Assembly (NCBI GenBank): GCA_001643675.2
Contig: LSRY02000038.1
Location: 916,001 to 980,000 of the forward strand
Direction of reading: 5' to 3'
DNA: 64,000 nt
DNA from: Monocercomonoides exilis
Taxonomy: Eukaryota; Preaxostyla; Oxymonadida; Polymastigidae
The notes beneath the pieces are model-generated. The model saw only the letters and a program-made list of their open reading frames with translations. It had not been told where the DNA came from and ran no database searches. The translations under genes and the position numbers were made by a program. Shown here one piece after another: positions 1 through 12,458 of this stretch (positions are counted from its first letter, which is position 1; every line of letters begins with the position of its first letter).

Positions 1-957
1 GCCAGAAATATCTGAACAATGCTGCTTAAAAGTCCAACAAATTCGCCATCGCGCGGTTTGCACGAGGCAAAGAAATAAAAAATTACAGAGAGCCATCTCC
101 TGATAACAAGTGCTTCTTCCGTTTCTTTCTTTCTTTCTTCTTTTCTCTTCCAATCCACACTCTTTGACAGTTCATCCAATTCTCGCACTGCTTCTCTCAC
201 AAAATGCAGCTCATTCACAACCACTCCTTCCAAGCTTTTATCTCGGTGAAATCTCTTGATCAAAAATTGCCAAGCAGACTGGTACGCAAGTCGTGTCAGA
301 TTCTGATGCTCCTGATGATATTGAATAATCTCTTTGATTTCATTCAGAAACAGTTTTGGTTCCATTTTCTAATATATATATATAACAATAATATCAAAAA
401 GGAAATAACAACGTTCATACGAAATAATTGTCAACGCGGCTCAAAGCCAATAAAGCGATTTCCACATCTTTTTGAGTTTCTTCATTTCCCTCTTTCTTCA
501 ATGCAACCTTCAGAAGGCAAGGCATACAAATCGATAGTAATTCTGGAAAAAATATGCCGCTAAGCAATAGATAGCATTCACAAAGATCAATCAGAAGCTT
601 CTCGTTCTTTCCTTCTTTTTTCTGTTCTTCATCAATTATCATTTTCTCAAATCTTCTGTACAGTAAGGAATTAAATAAGCCAAAAATCCACGAGTTCAAA
701 AGAACTTTACAAGATCCAATGTGTTTCATCAACGAAATTGCATTTCCCATCGAAAGTTTCTTTTCTTCAATTATTTTGTCCAATTTGTTGAATAGCTCTT
801 TTGTGAAAACGGAATCAAATTCTTTTTCACTCATCCCGTCCATTATTTCATTCATTTCTTCTATTTTCTGCTTCTGCTCTTCTTCAGTGAATTGTTCCAA
901 CTGCGAAAGTTTCTCTAAAAAAAATGTAAAATCAAAAGAGAAAAAATATTCATTCAT
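1..957 (-). CDS. HEAT/ARM-like oxymonad family protein (3' end outside window)
   Basis: Two exons are visible. Exon 1 starts at ATG 955-957 (MNEYFFSFDF...) and ends at 421. A 52-bp GT-AG intron (369-420) follows, and exon 2 (368 to the window edge) begins KMEPKLFLNE and stays open to base 1. The protein is helical and hydrophilic with short leucine-rich helices typical of armadillo/HEAT-type repeats (e.g. LCECYLLLSGIF, LTRLAYQSAWQFL), acidic near the N-terminus. The same sequence pattern recurs in the damaged gene at 5709-7794 and in a fragment inside the hAT element (9045-9690), so it is a multicopy family. I recall similar uncharacterised proteins from oxymonads but cannot name a function. 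No catalytic motif, signal peptide or membrane segment is visible. The start is the first ATG in frame; no break is seen in this copy. Confidence 0.72.
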
Positions 958-1978
958 TTTTAAAACCAACTATTTCTTATAAAACGTTGCAAACCCAGAA
1001 ATATTTGCTTTTTTGAAGGTGACTGTGAAATCGCAAAATGAATTCAAAACAAATAATAAATATATTTTTAGTATTGTCGAAAATATTCGCATCAAAAGAA
1101 TTAAAAAACAAAAAATCATATGTCTAAAACAGAGAATTATATACATCTTCATTTTTCATCAATTGACTTTTGCCTCAAATCAAGCAGATCTCGATACAAA
1201 ATAATCTTGTTTTTGAACAAATAAATAAGGGTTCACAACCTATAATTTTATAAGTGAAGGATTTTTATTGGTGATTGTCTGAAATAAGGGCATATTTGAG
1301 CTGCTTAGGCACACAGCCACAGATTCACATGCGAGTTATAGCACTGCAGAAGAACAGGGATTTAGCTTACAGATGGAGGAGCATTGGCTGTTTGCATCGA
1401 TTGCTTGCGAAAAGTGAATTGATGGGAGAAATGGCATGAAAATTGAACTTGGTTGTGTATTACAAAACATATGACACAACGTCTATTGTAATATTTTGGA
1501 TGAGAAATAACTCAAGCAAGATGCAGAAAAAAAGCGAGTTGTATGGAAGAAAAATTGAATTGCGCTGCTAGTTCATAAAGAGGGAAATATGTTTCACCTG
1601 GCATATCTTTTGAACAGGATTTATTTTGTGCGCTTTCTTTTTCTTTTTTTCTTTTATTTATTTATTTATTTATTTTTCACATTTTTGAATAGCTTTTTAT
1701 AAAAAAATGAATAAATCACTTCAAAAATCGTATATTTCAAAAAGATGTGATTGAATTATTTATAAAAAGAATGAGTTACAGCGCCAATGGACTAAAGCAA
1801 GAAAATTCAGCATTTGCTATGCGGATGACTGAAACATAATAAAAATCAAAAGTTCATAGGAAAAAGTGAATTTTGAAATTTCGATAAGTTTGATTATTGT
1901 TTAAAAATTTTGAGAAAGAAAGAAAGGAAAAGAAAAATTGTAATTATTATTAATAAGAATTTGCTTAAAAAATCTTCA
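958..1978. other. AT-rich intergenic region
   Basis: About 1 kb of AT-rich sequence with short homopolymers and a TTTA run near 1650. No conserved open frame, RNA gene or inverted repeat is recognised. It probably contains the promoter of the minus-strand gene at 1-957 and the 3' flank of CSN3. Confidence 0.5.
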
Positions 1979-4799
1979 TCAGAATAAACAAATCATACAC
2001 TTTCTCTTTATAAGCAGTATCTAATTGAGTACGTTGGGGATGGTCTGTGCGATGAGGAAGGAGTTCAGGCTCATTGAATCATCAATGTATTCCAACTGCT
2101 TTGACAACTCTCCAACTCTGAAGAATGAAAAAAAAAAATGAATGATAGATAGAATTATATATATGTAACAGGATCAAATGATAGATAAATAAAAAAATGG
2201 AATGACATAATGATATAAAGACATAAAGATAAAATCCCTCAAAATATAAAAATTCATAAATAAAATGTAACAATCATTCATAATCATTAATAATCCTATT
2301 CATTTATGACTATCATTCATATTCATTAACCACCAACCTTCCCATCTCCTTCACCAGAGAGAATGCTCTTTGAAGCTCTTCTGTCTCTGCCTTCGATGCT
2401 GTTCCTGACTCAAACGTGACAGTCCCTTCTTTCTCATCCAGAACTGTATAGATTCCTTGTTTGTATGCCTTTTATTTTATTTTATTTTATTTTTGGAGGG
2501 GGAAGGGGAAGAAGAAGAGAAGGAAATAAGAAAAAAGAAAAAAGAAATAAAATCAAATCAAATCAATTAAAATAAAATAAAAAATAAAAAATATTATAAA
2601 ACAACAAAATATGATATCAAAGCAAATGATAAATAACACGAATATTCCATTTCTCTTTTCTTTGTCTTTGTCTTTCCTCACAAAATGCACAAACCATGTC
2701 GAGAATCGTGTGGATGGTTTCGCTTGTGGTGCTGCACTGTGTCTTTGTCCTCACATCTTTCAGCTTCATCGCACCAAAAGTCTGATTAGATATGATTGAG
2801 GAATTAGAAATAAATAAATAAAGAAATAAAGAAAGAAAGAAAAAAAGAAAAAAAGAAAGAAAGAAAAAAAGAAAAAAAGAAAGAAGATGAAGAAAGTATT
2901 TAAAAAGGAAAATGATTCATAGAGATAGAATAACATCAAAATATTAAAAACATCAAGAAAAGATAAAGAAAATTATATTGAAAAATATCAAAAAAAAAAT
3001 GCCATTATAAAATTCAAAGAAATTCAATGATAAATAAATAAGCATGTGTGATATGTTCATCTTTTTTCATTATTTTTATAACTTCTTCCTTCCTTTTTTC
3101 TTTCTCCTTTTCTTCTTTCTCCTTCTCTTTCTCTCTTTCTCCTTCTCTTTCCTCCTTCTCTTTCTCCACCCACACATACCTGTATCATTCTCGAGAACTG
3201 CCTCTCCTTCATCGACTTTGCCACAATGCGTGCCAAGCCGAGTGTTGCGTCCTTCACAAACTCCTCTTCTAGCTCAGTCACTCGTGCTGCAACAATGTTG
3301 AAGTCCACAAGAAGATCATCTTTGGAAGAAGAAGAAGAAGGGGAGGAGGAAGAGGAAGAGGAGGAAGAAGCAGAAGGAGAAGAGGAAGAAGAAGGGTTCA
3401 TTTCATTAGCAGAAGAAGAAGAGGAGGAAGAGGAAGATGAAGAAGAAGCAGTAACACACGCCATCATCAGGCGCTGGTATGGCTCAGTGTGCTGGATGAG
3501 TTCAGAGAGGTTTGTTTCGCTCATGTGGGCGATGGGCGATGGAGGATAGCCATCTGCAATGAGAGAGACGAGAATGTAGCGCTTGTACATCATCAGCACA
3601 ACTGAAGTGAGCTTGGAGAAGGGGACAGTCAGACCCTTAGGGAATGAAAAGGGAAAAAAAATTTGGAGTGTATATTTAATATAATATAATATAATATAAT
3701 ATAATATAAATATAAATATATTATTATTATTATTAGAAAATTAAATAAATAAATAAATATGAATATAAATATAAATGAAACAAAATAAATTGAAATATAA
3801 TAATTAAAAAGAAGACACAAAAATTATAAGAAGAATGAAAGATGATAAAGAGATTGGATAACGGTAAAAATACATATCATTTTTGATTTCAAATGAGCAA
3901 ATGTTTGAAAAAAAGATATTTTAACACGATTCAAAAGCAACAAAGAATAATTCGAACAACTAACGAAGAGTATAAAAAACATACCATTTTAAACAAACGT
4001 TGAGCATCTGAAAACTTGTGATAATGAGAGCAGATCAATCCAGCATTATAAAAATACAATTGGATTTGTGAAATCTTCATGTCTTTTGAGAAAATACCAA
4101 AAACTGGGCGTGTAACATATGGATAAGCAGCATCTAAATACTTCATTTTTAAGCATTGCTGAAATAAATTAATTTTACAAAAAGATAAATGCACTCAAAA
4201 ATCAATATTTTAGAATTCTCAAACCTCAAGAAACATTACATCAATATCAGAGATTTCTCTTTGTGGATTGTCAAGTACTTTCATGCAGCATCGAAGTATA
4301 AAAAGCATTGCGAATGGATTTTTGTTTTCGAAGTATTTGTTGCACCATTCGACAATATCCAGTACTTGATCAGTAAAACGATAAAATCCGTCTAAATACA
4401 TCTTATCAACAAATTCCAACTGTCTGAAAAATTCATAAACTTCAAGAAATAGCTCATCTCTTGGCTTGAGATCTTGAATTTTTAAAGAGCTGAGAAAAGT
4501 TATCAATCCTAAAAATAAATTGACATTCAAAATAAAAGGCAAACAGAAGATAACAATGGGCCAATGGGTGTTCTGAAGTTGGTAAGTGTGGTAGTATTGC
4601 AGATATTTGTACCTTTTGATTCGTTAAAAATTTCTAAAAAAAGTAATTGCATTCGATTAGTACATCAGCCACCTTTGTTATTTCAAACCTCATTTCCATG
4701 AATATAGTCGAAAAGTTCTTCAGGTGATGTGCGGAAAGTTCTTGCGTCTGTTATAAACCTTTCTATTTTTTCCCCGATTGTTTGAGGTTGGAACATCAT
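1979..4799 (-). CDS. CSN3: COP9 signalosome subunit 3 (CSN3/PCI-domain protein), multi-exon
   Basis: CSN3 is a scaffold PCI subunit of the COP9 signalosome, which removes NEDD8 from cullins. Starting at ATG 4797-4799 (an in-frame TGA lies just upstream), GT-AG splicing joins the N-terminal exon, a tiny exon near 4618-4634, the helical-repeat exons (to 4219, then from about 4160 to 3985), 3635-3180, 2781-2695, 2468-2338 and 2117-1979. Family-like landmarks are QCLKMKYLDAAYPYV, a MYKRYILVSLIADGY segment matching the conserved KKYILVSLI of CSN3, a winged-helix-like part (SRMIQ/TFGAMKLKDV) and the C-terminal ELSKQLEYIDDSM helix. Two poly-Ser tracts (3300-3450) interrupt the domain. A TAG at 2021-2023 probably encodes Gln, giving a short tail ending at TGA 1979-1981. 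The 349-bp intron 3636-3984 is unusually long and low in complexity. The alternative would be another PCI protein, but the YILVSLI context favours CSN3. Confidence 0.74.
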
Positions 4800-5708
4800 C
4801 TGGCGAAAAATTCAGATATATTATGGGTGATTCCCAGTTTTGTGGTTTATGTTAATGCATATTGTTTTGAAAATCAATGTCAATAAAATTCAATGGATAT
4901 TACATTGTTTGAAATTTGAAATTACAACAATTTATGATTAATTTGTTGAAGTTAATTGAATGATAAGATTTTTATCAAAAAAAATTCTTTTTTCATCTAT
5001 TGTAAATTGCAGTTTTTATTTTTAAGTTGTTTAAAAATTTGGAACAAAAATAGAACAAAGAAAATATTTACATATCACGAACATATAAATCTCTTTTGGT
5101 ATTCTCAATTAACAAAGGCATTACAAAAAGTATCGATAAACTCTTTATCATACGAAAAAGAAAAAGAAAACTTTGAATTTTTTCAAAAAAAACGCATTAA
5201 AATAAAAAGTGCTCTGAAAAGAATATTAAAAACAAATGACGAATGAGCTGTAATATATATATGTATATATATATGCATACAAATATACTTTAATGAAATT
5301 CATTGGGAAAAACAACGAATTTTTTAACATGAAAAAGAATTGTAATTGTAAAAAACAAAGCACTGAAATAAAAAGACAAAAAAATTGACACGAATATCAC
5401 GCTTGCAAAAGAAAAATTTATCGATTTTCCGTCTCAATTGCAAATGTACATAGTTAATTGTCCATTCAGAAAAAATAACACATTTCTATATTATCAAAAT
5501 TTACAGTCATTAAACAACAAGAAAACTCCAACATTTATCTCGAAGAAAATCTCAATTTCTGAAAACTTCTCAAACAAAACAACAATATCTTGTCTCTTTA
5601 AAATCTCAAAAAGCAAATAATTAAAATAAAATAAAATAAAATAAAATAAAATAAAATAATATAAAAATATCAATAAAAATAACTTATTGCTCGTTTTCTT
5701 TTTCTTTT
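4800..5708. other. AT-rich intergenic region
   Basis: No supported gene. It contains a partial copy of the dispersed ATGGGTGATT motif at about 4824 and a TA-rich stretch near 5250. The upstream region of CSN3 and the 3' flank of the neighbouring family gene must lie here. Confidence 0.45.
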
Positions 5709-7794
5709 TCATTCTTCGGATCCAAAACAAATGTCTAAATCAAAATGCGACAAACCAAACTTCAATTGTATTTAAAATTTGTGTTGCTTCGCATCAATTT
5801 TTGATTATTGTGGGAAAATATCCTTATACAAAAATTGATGTTCATCGTAACCTTTTTCATATTTCATTTTGGCATATTCGTTTGCTGAAATTCGACGAGC
5901 TTCCAAACATTCAGCAAGGGGCTTCAAATAATCTTCTTCTTCTTCTTCCAATGGTATCAAGCTCACAGGAACTTTCCTAGCGTCTGAGTTGAGATATATG
6001 CTATCCACATTTATTTCTTCTTTTGTTGTTGGATTTTCTTCTTTTTCTTTTTCTTCTTCTTCTTCTTCTTTTTGGACCTCATTCAGAAACATAGCGCAGA
6101 CAGGACAAATTTTTGTATCGCATTTTGCTTTCATTCTGGCTGCAATAAGTTCTCCCTTTTCAACTTTTGTGCTTTGATCAGAGTCAAACAGAGTAATATG
6201 CACATACAAAACATCGATGGCACCTTCTTCTTCACAGACGTATTCCAGCATCTCCAGCAAACTACCACGCAACGGCTGAGGAAGGCAGGCATATTGTTTG
6301 AGATTATATCCATTTATCAATTTGAGATGCGGCACAATATGAACATTCGAAGACAAAGCTGCAAAAACATTCAAAAGTGCCTTTGCTGCCTCTTCTCTCA
6401 TCGTGTCGCTTGTAGTTTCGCACAATAAGCAAGCAATTCTTTCTATTAAATCTCTTTTGACGAATGTTGTAATCCCCTGCAAAATAGGAATAGAAAGCCA
6501 CGTTTGAAAACACCTCAGTGCAACCTTACAAAAACGCATCATCATTTCCTTGGTGCTTTTCTCTTCGCAAAACAATCCATTGGCCATCCGCTGGAAATTC
6601 GCACCGCCAGAAGAGTACATATTTCTCCTTTCGTCATCAACATCGAAAAATCTGCTCCCTCTAAATATTTCCTTCCAATTTTCTTTGTTCCAATCTTCAA
6701 ACAAGTATCCCTTCACTTTCTCCACAGTTCTATCTTTATTTGTCAGCAATTCCACAAACGCTTCATGATGCTAGCTTGTGATGGTGTATAAGCATTTCAT
6801 TGCATTCAGAGCAATGGAACAGACTGGTCCCTTCGAATACACTGATGGTGTCCAACCAGAAGAATACATGCTGTGCAGTGTTTGTGAATGCTGCAAGAAG
6901 CCTGATGGATTTGGAGCAGAAATAAACGAATCAATGGCAAGCAAACTGTTTGTGTTCGCATCCTTACCACAGTCAAGAATAATTTTTGAATTAAAATAGT
7001 CACTTAGCATATCCAATGCATCCAAGACAACAGAATGAATGCTGTTCGACAATAAACCATGAACCCACTCTCCAATATGGTCAGGATCCTCATATCCAAA
7101 AAATGGAGTGCATCCTATAAAAATATTAATATCGCAAATAATAATAACAATAATACTCAAAAATTATTAAAAATGCTTTGATTGAATAAGGATACCGCAA
7201 TTTATTGTGAAACATCGAAAAGTTGCTGTTGTGTATAAGCATATGTCTTCATCATCACATTCACCCAAATGAGCCAATTCATCTTCGATTGTATTCACCC
7301 TGTCTTCCATTAAAAAACATGGAATAGATTTCACAAGACGCATGGCTGCTTCTGGAAGATTTTCAGCATCTACAGATACTTCATCACACAAGCCATAATG
7401 GGCAAAACACGTAATTCAACTCGCGTGCCCAAGTGTTCGAGCTGCTAAAACTTCAATAGGATCTTGGAATTTTCTGCTAATTGTTTTCAATTTTTCTGTT
7501 AGGAAATAGCTGTCACAGATGTTTTGTGTGTCAAAATCCTTTGGATTGGCAACTTTTAAAAGATGATAAAGCCTTTTCAGCGGCTTCTCCAACAGTTTCT
7601 CTTCTTTCTGCATAATTTCTGATGATCATTGGGAAATTAAAAATAAAAATAAAAATTTGAATTTTCAACAGAGCTGAAAAATAATCAAAACCTTTTTTTA
7701 AGGTCTGAAATTCTTCAATAACGTCAAACTTTTTATTATCTGCTTGATTTTGTCCATCAAAATCACTTTTTTCTAGTTCATCGAATTTTTTCAT
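5709..7794 (-). pseudogene. HEAT/ARM-like family gene, damaged copy
   Basis: Coding from ATG about 7794 (MKKFDELEKSDFDG) down to TGA 5709-5711. The N-terminus has the acidic helical start of this family, followed by armadillo-like helices (AAKALLNVFAAL, IERIACLLCET) and a Glu-rich tail near 6030-6060. An 81-bp GT-AG intron occupies 7115-7195; another probably lies near 7622-7680. A TAG at 6771-6773 joins two long frames with Gln (ITS-Q-HHEAF), and TAAs near 5803 and 5770 are also read through. Two faults mark it as broken or mis-assembled: a one-base shift near 7555 in an A/T run (AEKALSSF to KVANPKDFD) and an in-frame TGA near 7413 between LAARTLGHAS and ITCFAHYGL. It lies head to tail with CSN3. 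Function unknown. Confidence 0.62.
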
Positions 7795-8156
7795 TAATGA
7801 AACGAAATATGTTTTCAAAAATATTTATCTGAGTTTTTTCTCAATTGATAATATTAATATGGGCAAATCGAAAAAAGTTTTGTTTAATTTAATTGCAATA
7901 TTTCTTCAATAATGAAAAATATTACTGTTTGTTCCAAACTTTAACTCTTTCCTATCAAAATCAATCTTGCATTCTCATATATCATTTCTAACAAAATAAA
8001 AAAAAAAATTGAAAAAAAATAAGAGTTATAATTGAATCAAACAAAATTCAAAACACAAAAGATTTTATCCCATTTGTTTTTTATTTGACTTTCCTAATTA
8101 TTTGTCAAATAAAGCATAGCAATAAATTTTAGTTGAACAGATTTTATCTTTACATT
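7795..8156. other. AT-rich spacer before the inverted repeat
   Basis: Homopolymer-rich sequence with no open frame of note. It probably holds the promoter of the gene to its left. The inverted-repeat arm starts immediately after it. Confidence 0.4.
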
Positions 8157-8320
8157 TGGGTGATTTTTTTTGAGATGATAATCTCGTTCAATGTTTGATC
8201 TTTTTTTTGAATTTTTGTGGGACAACTTTTTAAATACATTGGAAATTAATTAATATGATAAATCTAGCCCTGGGTGACGTGAAGAAAAAATTCGTCACGT
8301 CCGTCACCAATTTTCCACTT

Positions 8321-8379
<59 letters not shown>

Positions 8380-9044
8380 ATGAATAGAAATTATTTATTG
8401 AATACATTATGTATTTATTTGAAATAAAAATTTTTCAACTTTGAAAACAGAAATAGAAATCATGAATACCATTATAAAAAATATATCGATTTTAAAACAA
8501 TTTTTTTCCAATTAATGCATTGTTTTTAACCCCAAATAATGGATGAACTGTGTGAATGAAGAAAATTTGATAGTTATAGTAAGTGTTTGCTATGTGCGAA
8601 TATTTTATTTCCCATCTTGTATTCATCGAAATTAAAATTTAAAAGTGGCATAGCTTCAAAGTATCATATCTTTTAGTAGTGCAGGAGAAGCTTGAATCTG
8701 AAAAAATTGCAGGTGTGCAATTGTTGAAATATATGAATTCTTGAAGAATTGGATTGTCACTTAATTCTAAATTCAGACATTAAAAATGAATTTGAAGAAA
8801 GTACTGTGAATGTGCGGGAAAAGAAAAATGAAGAAGCGATTTGTATGACTTATTAAAAGCACGTTTGTAATTGATTTATTTTTCAGAATCGTATTTATCT
8901 GTCAAATAGAAAAAATATAAAAGAAAAGATAATATCAATTGATGATACATGTTTGCAGTTGAAGCAGATTGAACAGCGAAAGCAATGAAACTTTTAATGA
9001 TACATTTTGGAGTTGAAGTTGAACAGAAGAACAATAAAGATGAT

Positions 9045-9690
9045 AATGAATGGAAATGAAAAGATAGAAGAAAAGGATTAAAGGCTACTGGCTGATCTTT
9101 GTGAATACTTTGTTTTGCTTTGTGATGATTTCAGTTCAACAAATTTACGATTTATCATCGTGACTTGCATTCTGAAAGCTTCATTGATCAAAGAAGATAA
9201 CAAGGAAGCTCAAAAAGAAGTGGAAATGGCTTCATTGTGTTCAAGTTGCATTGTAACGAAACTGTGTGAGTATTTCAAATTCCTTTTTGATATTATTGAT
9301 TGTTTATCTCTTTTTTTTGAAAGGAAAATGAACAAAAACCTTATCTGTATGAAATCAAAGGAATTATTAGATATCAAGTGATGTACAACTTTACTCATCT
9401 TGCCTATCAGTCTGCCTTGAAGTTATTGACAAAATGGTGCAATAACGTTGAAAAGTTGAAAGAAACTGTCGTTTATTGGAAACATCCAGGGAGAGAAGCA
9501 GCCAGAAAACAGGAAGAGTCGATAAAATGTGTTCAATGGAAGAGAAAAAAGGAAGAAAAAGGAAGAATAGAAGTTTTAATAATTAGGAGATGACTTGATG
9601 AAATTTTAAAGTTCTTTGCTGTGTGCAAATTGAGAAATAAAGAATATATTGGACTCATAGTGAAAATTCTTCAGCTGTTTAAAAGCTGCA
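9045..9690 (+). pseudogene. Captured fragment of the HEAT/ARM-like family gene
   Basis: Translates to segments clearly homologous to the gene at 1-957. The LLADLCEYFVLLCDDF... part matches LLIDLCECYLLLSGIF, KEAQKEVEMASL matches EETQKDVEIALL, HLAYQSALKLL matches RLAYQSAWQFL, and VQWKRKKEEKG matches VDWKRKEERKK. The intron-equivalent region (about 9270-9375) is retained, so capture was at DNA level. The frame is broken by shifts and by a TGA near 9591 where the homologue has Trp. It lies wholly inside the hAT element, making this a gene-carrying (pack-type) transposon. No function is expected. Confidence 0.8.
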
Positions 9691-11526
9691 ACAGAAAACA
9701 ACGGGAGAATGAGCAAGAGATGTATTCGCATAACGAAAAACGGAGCTTCCAACGGGGGAAGCGAAAACTGAAGATTTGCAAACAGTCAGAGCGATAGATG
9801 TTGTTTTTTACTATTCATCAACTCATTTAAAATGATATATGGACACTCGAATTTTCACTGTTTTTTGTTGATTGAAAGAACATAAGAACTGTTTATTCTG
9901 CGAAAAAGAAAGCGCAAAAAAATGATCATTTTTATAAAGAAAGAAGAAAAGGAAATGAAGATGTCCAAAAATTTTCTTGAAATATTGGATTTTCACAACA
10001 CAAAGAATTTCCTGCACTTATCGTTGAGTTTATTTTTATTCTTTAGTGATATTTTGAGGAAATGAAATGTTTGAATTTTCCAACGATAATATTCTATTAT
10101 TTTCTATTTTTCTCATTTCACAAATAGAAAACAATTGCTTTTGGCTTTGATAAAGTAATTATATTTATTTATTATTATTATTATTTAAAATGAAGAGAAA
10201 CTTCAACAAAAAAATCATAAATAAAAAATAGAAATGTCTTGCATTTATGACTTGACCTTTCTTCTTTTTCTTCACTCCTCCTCAAACTTCTTTCACACTT
10301 TTTTATTGGAGAGTAACAAATTCTGAGTTCCTTATTCTATTATTCATCTTCTTCGCTTTCATAATCTCCGTTCTTTTCCTCAGTTTTTTCTGGATTTTTC
10401 TCGGTTTTCTTTAATATTTTTATTTTCAAAAAACATAAGGATGAAACGAAACAGTGAAGAAAACCGGATTAAGCAGTAATAATTACAACGGGATAAAGAA
10501 GATGCACTTCCATTTCAATCAGCCGACGCTCAGAATGCAGAAAAGAAAATATATTGATCTGATTTGTAGATAATTAATTCACAATCACAGTTGAAATATA
10601 ATAAATAATCATTCACAAAGCACACATTTACAAGACTTTTCAGTTCAAGCAATTATGAGAAATCAACATCACATGCAGAAATAATGTGGATTTTAACTTG
10701 TCTACACTTTGCACGAGGGATTCCACTCCATTGGGGGAAAATGTTCATATTACCTCCAACTCAGTCTGTGCATTTTCCACATATATATCTTATGCCAATA
10801 TTTCTATTTTAATTGGGAATAGAATGGATGGTTTCATTCCTTTTTGTTTGTTGATTTTCATCAAAAGCAGAATTGGATGTCGAAAACGATTCATTTAATA
10901 GTTATAAAAAGACATGGCTTGATGTGAAACTTTCTTTCAATGATAATTGCTCACTTCAAATCGAATAAGATAGAAAAATGAAATAATCAAAAAAAATTGT
11001 TGAAAATAATGAAAAACTTGTTCCCAATTCAGTTTCATATTGAACATTATTTGAATAAAGTTATTGTTGATTCTGTGCTTCATCTTTTGAGTTTTAAAGT
11101 GATACGTTTACGAGAAAATAGAGATTCAACTTTTTACAATTGATTTATAATGGGCAAAAGTCACTCTGAAAAGCTATGAATCAGATTCCAGCTTCATTCA
11201 TCCGATGTTGAAGTTTTGAAAGTTCTTTTGCATTTTCAAATAATCTGACTTCACCTGACGTCAGCGTCTTTGAGACGTCAGTGACGAGTGAAAATTCCGA
11301 TTGCCGCTATCACGTCAGTCAAAAATGTGTTATGGTTATTTTGATTTGAAGAATTAGATAATAATTTCTCACAAAAATTGAAAAATACAGTTTTTTCAAG
11401 AAAAATATAAAATATAATGTTGAAACTTTTATTTTTTTTTTTTTTTTTTTGTGACGTGGAAAAATCTGTCACGTCCGTCAAAAATAGAAAATGTCACGTC
11501 AGAAGTCACCACGTCACCCAGGGCTA
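9691..11526. other. Non-coding interior and right end of the hAT element
   Basis: No supported gene. AT-rich sequence with GACGTCA-type palindromes from 11255 to 11320 and at the terminus. These subterminal repeats are candidate transposase binding sites by analogy with hAT elements. Confidence 0.45.
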
Positions 11527-11791
11527 GATAAATCATCATTTTTTGTAATATTTTTAATACGCAAATTTGGATTGATTCAATTTTCGAAAATAACCATAAT
11601 TGTTCGAGCATAAAGCAATTTCTTTTTTGCTGCTTATTATTCGGTCGTGCAAACTTTTTGATGTTCGAAGAATATAAATTTTCAATCTTTAATAAGTTTC
11701 ATTTTCTAAAAATATTTAATTGTTCATGAACACACATGAATGGAAGCTTTTCATTCTTTTCAATTTTTTTTTGAGATTTCTCGAGATAAGC

Positions 11792-12176
11792 AATATGGGT
11801 GATTTTTTTTGATATCATAAAAAATTCCGACGTTTGATCAAAAATATTTTTCATTAAGGGTTGTGTTGATAAGAAAAATGAAAGTGAATGATCATGTAAA
11901 TGCATTGCAAAAAATATGGGTGATTATTTTTGATGTCATATTTTTCCATTTAAAAATTTCGGTTCGAAAAAACTCCCTTGAATATTAACAAATGAACATT
12001 GAAAAGAGAAATAGCATTTTCATAAGTCCATCGTTTTCAATTCAACTTGAACATTTGTTTTTGAAACAGTTCTGATATGTCAAGCACTTGAATGAAAATT
12101 CTATACCCAATGGCAAACAATCTTTGAAATAACAGCACACCGAAAAAAGTTATGATTTCAAAAAGAATCACCCATA
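11792..12176. repeat. MITE-like unit bounded by inverted ATGGGTGATT motifs
   Basis: Begins TATGGGTGATTTTTTTTGAT at about 11791 and ends with the inverted form ATCACCCATA at about 12176, with a third copy near 11917. Both ends sit at TA dinucleotides. The same core recurs at the arm border (8157), at 17733-17750 and 23584-23594, and outside the arms at 4824 and 43641. It looks like a small element family or element end. A mirrored copy lies at about 42548-42935. Confidence 0.45.
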
Positions 12177-12458
12177 TTTTTATTATTTATTATTTGTTGA
12201 ATTAAATTTGTTACCAATCGTTTTTATTCAAATTTTGTGAAAAAATATGAAAAGTTATAAAAAAAAATATCGAAAATTCAGTTAACAGAACAAAGCTTAA
12301 GTTAACTGGTTTAAAAAACATGACAAAAATAATTGAGATAACGACAAAAATCAATATCTTAAGAAAAGAACATTTAAATAATATTATTGAAAAAGAATTT
12401 GAAAAAATAAGTTGAAATCAATAAATAAAAATAAAAACATTCAATTTTCAACGCATCA

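Larger units (their letters stand above)
8265..11526. mobile_element. hAT-type non-autonomous element with captured gene fragment
   Basis: Terminal inverted repeats are TAGCCCTGGGTGACGTG (17 bp identical at both ends). They are flanked by a perfect 8-bp duplication GATAAATC (8257-8264 and 11527-11534), and the other inverted-repeat arm preserves the single-copy empty site (43192-43199). The 8-bp duplication and CGTCA-rich ends with subterminal GACGT repeats (11255-11520) are typical of hAT elements. A long A-run lies inside the left end (about 8321-8377) and a T-run inside the right end (about 11431-11450). No transposase is visible, so movement would need a partner. The end AAAATGTCACGTCAGAA closely resembles the right end of the 46603-56332 hAT, suggesting that transposase family could mobilise it. 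Confidence 0.9.

Noticed and set aside
8321-8377. Poly(A) tail of a retrotransposon
   Set aside because: The run sits just inside an inverted-repeat end with an 8-bp duplication typical of hAT, and a T-run lies at the other end; no reverse transcriptase is present.
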